The translations under genes were made by a program, and so were the position numbers. This document shows positions 1 through 6,634 of a DNA stretch of 6,634 nucleotides, piece by piece. This DNA comes from Candidatus Equihabitans merdae (GTDB taxonomy: Bacteria > Bacillota > Clostridia > Lachnospirales > Lachnospiraceae): positions 1-6,634 of the forward strand of contig JAGHUB010000164.1 in assembly GCA_018065025.1 (NCBI GenBank), given 5' to 3'. Position 1 is the stretch's first letter. Each line of letters starts with the position of its first letter. A model generated the notes under the pieces. That model did no database searches, was not told the origin of the DNA, and worked only from the letters and a program-made list of their open reading frames with translations.

Positions 1-983
1 GACCGAATCCCTGACTGATAGAGGATGGGACCGGCACGAAGGGCTGCCTTTACACCGGCTTCATCGCTGTCATATAAAAGACGTACATCCGATGTATAGC
101 GCTTGAGAACCGCTGCCTGTTCAGGTGTCAGGGCTGTTCCCAAGGTAGCCACCGCATTGTCAAAACCTGCCTGATGAAGGGAAATGGTATCCATATAGCC
201 TTCACACAGGATCATATAAGGCTGACGTGACCGTCTGGCCTTCTGCAGGGCGTAAAGGTGACGCCTCTTATTAAATAAGTCGGTCTCCGGAGAGTTCAGA
301 TACTTAGGCTTGGCATCTCCCATGACTCGTCCGCCAAAACCGATAACTTTGCCCGTGGCGTCTGAGATAGGGAATATGACCCGGTTCCAGAACTTATCGG
401 TGAAACCATCTTTTTCATTGTGGATAAAAAGCCCTGAATCTCTAAGATCCTCATCTCTGAAATTCTTGCTCTTCAAATATTTATATAAGCCGGAGCTGTA
501 CTTGTCGGCGTAGCCAAGGCCAAAACCGCTGATGGTCTCATCCTTTAACCCTCGATTACGGAAATAACTGAGACCGGAAGCTCCTCTTTCGCTTTTAAGC
601 TGATAATGATAATAAATAGCTGCCTGTTTCTGAATATCGAATAAGCGACTCTTCCGATCCTGCTCTCTTTTATCCAGGCCAAGATCTTCTACCTTGGGCA
701 AGGCAATGCCGGCTCTGTCAGCAAGATATTGCAGTGCTTCTGTAAAGGAATACTGGTAATATTCCATGACAAATGTCACCACATTGCCCCCGGCATGACA
801 GCCGAAGCAGTAATACATCTGCTTAGTGGGACTGACGCTGAAGGAAGCCGTCTTTTCATTATGGAAGGGACATAGGCCAACATAGTTGGACCCGCCCCGC
901 TTCAAAGACACGGCGGCACCGATAACATCAACGATGTTATTGGCCGTCCTGACTTCTTCAATCTGTTCTTCGCTGTATCGCAT
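1..983 (-). CDS. dnaG: DNA primase DnaG, N-terminal 327 residues (3' end cut by window edge)
   Basis: Primase that makes RNA primers for lagging-strand and origin replication, acting with the replicative helicase. I translated the minus strand from the ATG at 983-981. The CHC2 zinc-binding domain comes first, with ligands C38, H41, C59 and C62 in CPFH...CFGC context. The RNA polymerase-like core follows, with the basic stretch RVIFPISDATGKVIGFGGRV at 201-220 and KYLNSPET at 227-234. The TOPRIM domain has catalytic E261 in EGYMD and the metal-binding pair D305/D307 in YDSDEAG. The frame runs open off the window edge, so the rest of the TOPRIM fold and the C-terminal helicase-interaction domain are not seen. 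The start codon shares a base with the dgt stop codon (TAATG), and GGAG lies 9 bases before the ATG, inside the end of dgt. The two genes are therefore probably cotranscribed and translationally coupled. In related bacteria a primary sigma factor gene often follows dnaG, but that lies outside this window. Confidence 0.97.
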   Translation of the reverse strand, partial: MRYSEEQIEEVRTANNIVDVIGAAVSLKRGGSNYVGLCPFHNEKTASFSVSPTKQMYYCFGCHAGGNVVTFVMEYYQYSFTEALQYLADRAGIALPKVEDLGLDKREQDRKSRLFDIQKQAAIYYHYQLKSERGASGLSYFRNRGLKDETISGFGLGYADKYSSGLYKYLKSKNFRDEDLRDSGLFIHNEKDGFTDKFWNRVIFPISDATGKVIGFGGRVMGDAKPKYLNSPETDLFNKRRHLYALQKARRSRQPYMILCEGYMDTISLHQAGFDNAVATLGTALTPEQAAVLKRYTSDVRLLYDSDEAGVKAALRAGPILYQSGIR

Positions 984-1987
984 TAATACTTACTCCAGGA
1001 CATCGGTACAAAAATCTTCTTATAACAGGCGATGCAGTACTGATCGGACATGCCTGAGATATAGTCACAAACTACCCGCTGAATAGGCTCTTTCCTGGCC
1101 ATGGCGGCAAAACCGTCGGTCATGGCTTCCGGATGTTCCGTATAGTAGATAAAGAGCTGCTTCAGCATTCGATCGGCTTTGATCTCCTCACTTTTAGCCT
1201 GAGGGCTTGTGTAAAGGTGTGAAAACATGAAGGAACGCATCTCAAACAAAGCTTCTTCCATATCCGGCGACATCTCAATATGATCCTTGCCTATAGAGTT
1301 CTTCACCAGATCATGAACAAATGTGTTGAGGCGCTGCTTGTTATTCTCACCCAGAAGCTTACGCAGGCGCAGAGGAATCTGATCTTCGGTAATGATACCG
1401 GCTCGTTCGCCGTCATCCATATCGTGATGAATATAGGCCATCTTATCGCTTAAACGAACTACCTGACCTTCCAAGGTGGAGGGGTGGCTGTCTGTGCCAT
1501 GATTGAGGATACCATCTCGCACTTCCATGGTCAGATTGAGGCCCTGACCTTCTTTCTCAAGGATATCCACGATACGAAGACTCTGTTCACTGTGGACAAA
1601 TCCTTCATCACTGACAGCTGCCAAGGCTCGTTCACCGGCATGACCAAAGGGGGTGTGCCCCAGATCGTGCCCAAGGGCAATAGCTTCAATGAGATCCTGA
1701 TTGAGATTGAGGCAGGACCCCACCGTTCTGGCAATCTGAGAAACTTCCATGGTATGCATCATACGGGTTCGGTAATGATCTCCCTGGGGAGATAAAAATA
1801 CCTGGGTTTTATCTTTCAGACGTCTGAAAGCCTTGCTGTGAACGATACGATCTCTGTCACGCATGTAGCAAGTACGGATATCACAGGGCTCTTCTTCTTT
1901 TAATCGACCCTTGGAATTTATGGCACAAGAAGCATAGGGACTCAGTGTATTCAGTTCTTTTTTCTCTAATTCTTCACGAATCAACAT
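983..1987 (-). CDS. dgt: dGTPase-like HD-domain triphosphohydrolase
   Basis: Cytoplasmic deoxynucleoside triphosphate triphosphohydrolase family, which cleaves dNTPs to the deoxynucleoside and tripolyphosphate. Family members differ in substrate preference, so dGTP specificity is not certain. Counting from the ATG at 1993, the HD metal site is complete: H80 in GDHYRTRMMHTMEVSQIAR, H109-D110 in ALGHDLGHTPFGHAGE (H113 and H118 also conserved), and D183 in RLSDKMAYIHHD. Two in-frame ATGs lie close together (1993 and 1987). The Shine-Dalgarno AAGGAG at 2001-1996 is only 2 bases from the first but 8 from the second, so I prefer the start at 1987 (334 residues, protein beginning MLIREEL). The length is typical of the shorter Firmicutes homologues. 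The stop overlaps the dnaG start (TAATG). A promoter is proposed at 2073-2101, so dgt appears to open a replication-related operon separate from gdhA. Confidence 0.93.
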   Translation of the reverse strand: MLIREELEKKELNTLSPYASCAINSKGRLKEEEPCDIRTCYMRDRDRIVHSKAFRRLKDKTQVFLSPQGDHYRTRMMHTMEVSQIARTVGSCLNLNQDLIEAIALGHDLGHTPFGHAGERALAAVSDEGFVHSEQSLRIVDILEKEGQGLNLTMEVRDGILNHGTDSHPSTLEGQVVRLSDKMAYIHHDMDDGERAGIITEDQIPLRLRKLLGENNKQRLNTFVHDLVKNSIGKDHIEMSPDMEEALFEMRSFMFSHLYTSPQAKSEEIKADRMLKQLFIYYTEHPEAMTDGFAAMARKEPIQRVVCDYISGMSDQYCIACYKKIFVPMSWSKY

Positions 1988-2032
1988 ATGCATCTCTCCT
2001 TAAGCGAAAAGCCTACATAGATATATTCTCAT

Positions 2033-2057
2033 AAAAAAAGGAGTTTCCTTTTTTTTT
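2033..2057 (-). other. AT-rich hairpin in the dgt leader
   Basis: Perfect inverted repeat: A7-GGA, a 3-base loop, then TCC-T7. It has only two G-C pairs. Read on the minus strand it ends in a run of seven T residues, so it resembles a weak intrinsic terminator. It lies downstream of the proposed dgt promoter and upstream of the dgt ribosome binding site. It could be a back-up terminator for gdhA, a leader structure of dgt, or just low-complexity DNA. Confidence 0.4.
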
Positions 2058-2072
2058 ATTTAAGAAATATGA

Positions 2073-2101
2073 ATTATTTTTTAATTATTAGCTTTTGTAA
2101 A
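2073..2101 (-). promoter_or_regulatory. Putative sigma-A promoter for dgt-dnaG
   Basis: On the minus strand, TTTACA (2101-2096, 5 of 6 to the -35 consensus) is followed by a 17-base spacer and AATAAT (2078-2073, 5 of 6 to the -10 consensus). It sits after the gdhA terminator at 2111-2150. Transcription would begin near 2066, leaving a leader of about 80 bases before dgt. The surroundings are very AT-rich, so chance matches are likely and the call is moderate. Confidence 0.5.
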
Positions 2102-2110
2102 AAATGGGTA

Positions 2111-2150
2111 GAAAAAGATCCGCCTCTTGGATAAGAAGCGAGTCTTTTTT
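2111..2150 (-). terminator. Intrinsic terminator of gdhA
   Basis: About 60 bases past the gdhA stop, the minus strand folds into a long hairpin. The lower stem is AAAAAGA/TCTTTTT. A short imperfect step (C-A mismatch, T-G wobble) follows, then an upper stem CGCTTCTT/AAGAGGCG with loop ATCC. The 3' arm runs into a T-rich tract (TCTTTTTC). The A-rich 5' arm and T-rich 3' arm make it potentially active in both directions, but no plus-strand gene exists here to need it. Confidence 0.75.
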
Positions 2151-2208
2151 CATTTGTTATGAGCTGGATAACTGCCTGATGCAGTTTGCAAACTTATTTA
2201 AGGAAATA

Positions 2209-3576
<1,368 letters not shown>

Positions 3577-3608
3577 TCAAGCGATACTGTTTCCCGAATT
3601 AATCTGAT

Positions 3609-3651
3609 AAAAAACAGCGCAGACCTATAGTTCATCCATAGTCGTCTGCGC
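3609..3651 (-). terminator. Strong intrinsic terminator between alaA and gdhA, inside the gdhA leader
   Basis: Minus-strand stem GCGCAGAC (3651-3644) pairs perfectly with GTCTGCGC (3624-3617). A smaller inner CTAT/ATAG stem sits above a GA bulge. The stem is followed by TG and six T residues at 3614-3609. This is a canonical Rho-independent terminator. It is about 90 bases past the alaA stop and could end the transporter-alaA transcript. It also lies about 35 bases downstream of the promoter at 3694-3722, so it would act on transcripts from that promoter as an attenuator or as the end of a small RNA. Confidence 0.88.
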
Positions 3652-3687
3652 CATTGCAAATCATCAAATATTTAGTTCCTCGAACCG
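3609..3687 (-). ncRNA. Candidate leader RNA or small RNA upstream of gdhA
   Basis: Inferred transcript of about 80 nucleotides, from the predicted start of the promoter at 3694-3722 to the terminator U-tract. It begins with overlapping small inverted repeats (CTCG-GTT-CGAG and GTTC-GAG-GAAC, which cannot both form), then an unpaired A/T-rich linker, then the terminator hairpin. I do not recognise a known riboswitch, T-box or glutamine-RNA motif. It may be a cis-acting attenuator of gdhA or an independent RNA. Its existence depends on the promoter being real. Confidence 0.45.
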
Positions 3688-3693
3688 AGATTC

Positions 3694-3722
3694 ATAATAA
3701 TCGATTGTTAATAAGTTGTCAA
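3694..3722 (-). promoter_or_regulatory. Near-consensus sigma-A promoter upstream of gdhA
   Basis: On the minus strand, TTGACA (3722-3717, perfect -35) is followed by exactly 17 bases and TATTAT (3699-3694, 5 of 6 to the -10 consensus). It starts 20 bases after the alaA stop. Transcription would begin near 3687, giving a leader of about 145 bases before the gdhA ATG. No comparably good promoter was found between the terminator at 3609 and gdhA: a TATATT near the gene has no matching -35 element. Confidence 0.8.
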
Positions 3723-3741
3723 CTGTAAATTTTTTACTAAT

Positions 3742-4965
3742 TTACTGATGATAATGATCCAGGAAGTCTGCCAGAGAACTCATAGCCTCTTCCAGTACCT
3801 GAAGTCTGGGAAGAAGAACGATTCTGAAGTGGTCAGGTGTGGGCCAGTTGAAGCCGGTACCCTGTACGATCAGAACATGTTTCTCTCTCAGGAAATCATA
3901 GGCGAACTTCATGTCGTCTGTGATATTGAATCTCTTGGTATCGATCTTGGGGAAGCAATAGAAGGCACCCTTGGGTTTAACAACAGACAGACCCGGAATC
4001 TCTTCGATGGCCTTCATGACGAAGTCACGCTGCTGTGTGATACGGCCGTCAGCTTTAACATACTGTTCGTAAGAACGGTTGCCGCCCAGAGCTGTCTGAA
4101 CGATAGACTGAGCCGGAACATTTGAACACAGACGCATGGATGACAGCATCTTGATACCTTCGATATAATCTTTGGCAACTTCCTTATTACCGGACAGAAT
4201 CATCCAACCGATACGGAAACCGGCGATCATGTGTGATTTGGACAGACCGGAGAAAGTGATACAGAACAGATCCGGAGCCAGAGAAGCGATGGAAATATGT
4301 TCCATGCCATCCATCAGCAGACGATCATAGATTTCATCAGAGAAAATCATAAGCTGATGACGTCTGGCAATCTCAACGATACCTTCAAGGATCTCTTTTG
4401 AGTAAACAGCACCTGTGGGGTTGTTGGGATTGATAACGACGATAGCCTTTGTCTTATCTGTGATCTTCTTCTCGATATCCTGCAGATCCGGATTCCAGTC
4501 AGATTCTTCATCGCACATATAGTGAACGGCTTTACCACCGGCCAGATTTGAGCAGGCTGTCCAAAGAGGATAGTCCGGAGCGGGAATCAGAATCTCATCA
4601 CCGTTGTCCAGCAGAGCCTGAAGGCAAAGCTGAATCAGCTCTGAAACACCATTACCTGTGTAGATATCATGCATACCAACATTGGGGATTCCTCTTGTCT
4701 GGGCATACTGCATGATGGCCTTACGGGCATTCCACAGACCCTTGGAATCAGAGTAACCCTGAGAAGCTCTCAGATTCATGGACATGTCATTGATGACCTC
4801 ATCCGGTGTGTTGAAACCGAAGGGAGCGGGATTACCGATGTTCAGCTTAAGAACATTAACCCCCTCTTCTTCCATACGGCCGGCTTCCTCTACGACCGGT
4901 CCACGAACATCATATAAAACATTATCCAATTTTGATGACTTATTGAAAGAACGTCTTGTATCCAT
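3742..4965 (-). CDS. alaA: Alanine (glutamate-pyruvate) aminotransferase, AlaA type, PLP-dependent
   Basis: Class I/II fold-type I aminotransferase. By family it moves the amino group between glutamate and pyruvate, making alanine and 2-oxoglutarate. The sequence follows E. coli AlaA closely along its whole length, for example KLNIGNPAPFGF, PAPDYPLWTA, NPNNPTGAVYSKE, SMRLCSNVPAQ, VQGTGFNWP and the final YHQ. Counting from the TTG at 4980, the PLP-binding lysine is K248 in FSGLSKSHMIAGFRIGW. N187 lies in NPNNPTG, D215 and Y218 in SDEIYD, and R386 (substrate carboxylate) in HFRIV. The frame can be opened at TTG 4980, but its first codons read through AAAAGGAG, which is the ribosome binding site for the ATG at 4965. 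The ATG start gives 407 residues, close to E. coli AlaA, and is preferred. The gene begins 34 bases after the transporter stop with no terminator seen between them, which suggests one operon. gdhA follows and supplies its glutamate. Confidence 0.94.
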   Translation of the reverse strand: MDTRRSFNKSSKLDNVLYDVRGPVVEEAGRMEEEGVNVLKLNIGNPAPFGFNTPDEVINDMSMNLRASQGYSDSKGLWNARKAIMQYAQTRGIPNVGMHDIYTGNGVSELIQLCLQALLDNGDEILIPAPDYPLWTACSNLAGGKAVHYMCDEESDWNPDLQDIEKKITDKTKAIVVINPNNPTGAVYSKEILEGIVEIARRHQLMIFSDEIYDRLLMDGMEHISIASLAPDLFCITFSGLSKSHMIAGFRIGWMILSGNKEVAKDYIEGIKMLSSMRLCSNVPAQSIVQTALGGNRSYEQYVKADGRITQQRDFVMKAIEEIPGLSVVKPKGAFYCFPKIDTKRFNITDDMKFAYDFLREKHVLIVQGTGFNWPTPDHFRIVLLPRLQVLEEAMSSLADFLDHYHQ

Positions 4966-4999
4966 ATTTCTCCTTTTCAATATTTACCCTTTTTATTTA

Positions 5000-6634
5000 T
5001 TACTCCATGTCAATACGTTTGACATACTTGTCATAGTAGTGGTTATAAAGCTCTCTGTAGGATTCTGATGTATGAGACTTAATGTCGTGCATGTAGCCTC
5101 TTTCACCGGCTGATTTGCCGCCGGTACGGATAACGGTAGCGGCGATATTCATGCTGTGATCAGAGATACGTTCACAATCGGTCAGAATATCATTGAAGAC
5201 GAAGCCCTGTTCGGCGCCGCAGATACCTTCCTGAACACGATTAACGTGATTGACTTTATATTCATCACACAGAAGCTTTACAATGTTCTGCAAGGGATCG
5301 CAGCGTCTGGCCTTTTCTTCATCAGCTTCACGGAAGCTTTCAATGGCATAATTGTAAACTTCTCTGACTGCCTGCAGCAGGACTTCCAGTTCGACTTTAG
5401 CCTGGGGTGAGAATTCGATTTCTTTAGTATGAATCTCTTCGAAAGAGCTGGCCATATAAGATGCTAAGTCGGCAAGTCTTTCAAATTCATTGATACCATG
5501 AAGGATTCTGGATGAACGCAGTGAATCGGCAACAGACAGATTATTGTGCTTGGATGTCAGTTTCATCAGATACTTACCGATCTGGTCTTCAGAACGGTCG
5601 ATGCGTTCTTCATTCTTAGCCAAGAAGACCAGATCTTCTTCATCGAAGTTATAGAAGAGATCTGTAGCCACATCCAGAGACTTCTCTGCCATCTCTGTCA
5701 TATCCATCATAGCGCGGTGACATTCACCAAGAGCAACTGACGGTGTGATAAGAAGACGTTCGTCCAGGAAGATCTCCTGGTCTTCTTCCTTGTCCGGTAA
5801 AAGACGATTGGCCAGTGCTTCCAGCTGCTTCTGGAAGGGGAATGTAACAGCAACCATAGCAATATTAAATACAGTATGGATGATAGCAATGGCTACCGGG
5901 CTGGTTTTGTTTACCAGGAATGCTGCCTGAATACCATAATCTACGATGTAGAATACGATCAGACCAAGGATAGTACCGATAACCTTGATAGAAACATGGA
6001 TAACGGCAACTTTCTTAGCTTTGCGGTTAACACCGATGGCAGACAGGATAGCTGTCATACAGGTACCGATATTTTCACCCATAACGATGGGAATAGCCAT
6101 ACCGTAAGTGATCTGACCTGTCAGAGACAGAGCCTGCAGGATACCAACGGTGGCAGCAGAACTCTGAACGATAGCTGTCAGAACCGTACCTACCAGAACA
6201 CCCAGAAGAGGATTGGTGAAGGCTGTCAGAATCTCACTGAATTCCGGCATATCCTTCAGAGGGCTCATGGAAGAACTCATCATGGTCATACCTGTCAAAA
6301 GGATAGACAGACCAAGGAGCATAGCACCTACGTTCTTCCTGCTCTCCTTCTTGGAGATCATGTTCAGCAGAATACCGATCAGGGCCACGATAGGAGCCAG
6401 ATACTGTGGCTTCAGAAGCTGGATCAGGGCATTGCTTGAATCGATACCTGACAAAGACAGAATCCATGCTGTCAATGTGGTGCCAACGTCTGAACCCATG
6501 ATAACTGAGATAGTCTGTCCCAGATTCATAATGCCTGAGTTAACAAAACCTACCAGCATAACGGTCATAGCCGATGAAGATTGGATGGCAATGGTAATAA
6601 CGGCACCAAAAATGAGACCCAGCAGTTTGTTGTC
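5000..6634 (-). CDS. Na+/phosphate cotransporter family protein with C-terminal PhoU-like domain (5' end cut by window edge)
   Basis: Integral membrane protein of the NptA/YjbB type, expected to move phosphate with Na+ across the cytoplasmic membrane; transport direction and substrate are not shown by sequence. The frame is open to the window edge; 544 residues are visible and the true start lies outside. The two family repeats are clear: QSSSAMTVM at visible residues 18-26 and QSSAATVGI at 157-165. Each is followed by a glycine-rich partner (GSDVGTTLTA at about 47-56, GENIGTCMTA at about 186-195). Hydrophobic segments fill the first roughly 260 residues. An acidic linker (DKEEDQE) follows, then a soluble helical PhoU-like region at about 300-495, and a tyrosine-rich tail ending KYVKRIDME. 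The PhoU-like part probably regulates transport in response to phosphate. The internal ATG at 6568 falls within the first QSSSA motif, so it is not the start. alaA follows 34 bases downstream. Confidence 0.92.
   Translation of the reverse strand, partial: DNKLLGLIFGAVITIAIQSSSAMTVMLVGFVNSGIMNLGQTISVIMGSDVGTTLTAWILSLSGIDSSNALIQLLKPQYLAPIVALIGILLNMISKKESRKNVGAMLLGLSILLTGMTMMSSSMSPLKDMPEFSEILTAFTNPLLGVLVGTVLTAIVQSSAATVGILQALSLTGQITYGMAIPIVMGENIGTCMTAILSAIGVNRKAKKVAVIHVSIKVIGTILGLIVFYIVDYGIQAAFLVNKTSPVAIAIIHTVFNIAMVAVTFPFQKQLEALANRLLPDKEEDQEIFLDERLLITPSVALGECHRAMMDMTEMAEKSLDVATDLFYNFDEEDLVFLAKNEERIDRSEDQIGKYLMKLTSKHNNLSVADSLRSSRILHGINEFERLADLASYMASSFEEIHTKEIEFSPQAKVELEVLLQAVREVYNYAIESFREADEEKARRCDPLQNIVKLLCDEYKVNHVNRVQEGICGAEQGFVFNDILTDCERISDHSMNIAATVIRTGGKSAGERGYMHDIKSHTSESYRELYNHYYDKYVKRIDME

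Noticed and set aside
1484..1795. 103-codon plus-strand open frame opposite dgt
   Set aside because: Shadow of the HD-domain coding region; no domain or separate regulatory signals.
5876..6439. 187-codon plus-strand open frame opposite the phosphate transporter
   Set aside because: Lies wholly inside the transporter gene, in which both family motifs are intact; the translation has low-complexity polar composition and no ribosome binding site worth noting.
5000..6568. Phosphate transporter starting at ATG 6568
   Set aside because: The frame is open upstream to the window edge and encodes the conserved QSSSA motif immediately before that ATG, so the gene is simply cut by the window.

Overview
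The window looks like chromosomal DNA from a Gram-positive, Clostridia-type bacterium. I infer something close to Lachnospiraceae from strong AAGGAGG-type ribosome binding sites, AT-rich intergenic regions, sigma-A-like promoters, the dgt-dnaG gene pair, and the resemblance of the glutamate dehydrogenase to clostridial enzymes. I did not recognise a species. All five genes lie on the minus strand, so transcription runs from position 6634 towards 1. No RNA genes of known class, CRISPR arrays, insertion sequences or other mobile elements were seen.

In transcription order: (1) 6634-5000, a Na+/phosphate cotransporter-family membrane protein with a C-terminal PhoU-like domain, its N-terminus cut by the window edge; (2) 4965-3742, an AlaA-type glutamate-pyruvate aminotransferase, starting 34 bases after the transporter stop and probably cotranscribed with it; (3) a 198-base gap with a near-consensus promoter, followed about 35 bases later by a strong intrinsic terminator, both upstream of the next gene; (4) 3543-2209, glutamate dehydrogenase GdhA, ended by a long hairpin terminator; (5) a 221-base AT-rich gap with a likely promoter for the next operon; (6) 1987-983, a dGTPase-like HD phosphohydrolase; (7) 983-1, DNA primase DnaG, N-terminal 327 residues, translationally coupled to dgt by a TAATG overlap and cut at the window edge.

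Functionally there are two blocks. The upstream block is nutrient handling: phosphate transport, ammonium assimilation into glutamate by GdhA, and transfer of that amino group to pyruvate by AlaA. The downstream block is DNA synthesis: dNTP pool control (Dgt) and primer synthesis (DnaG).

The coding genes are ordinary housekeeping genes. The most interesting item is the gdhA leader. A TTGACA-17-TATTAT promoter fires straight into a terminator with an 8-bp GC-rich stem and a U-tract before gdhA begins. This suggests either transcription attenuation of gdhA or a small RNA of about 80 nucleotides made from the alaA-gdhA gap.
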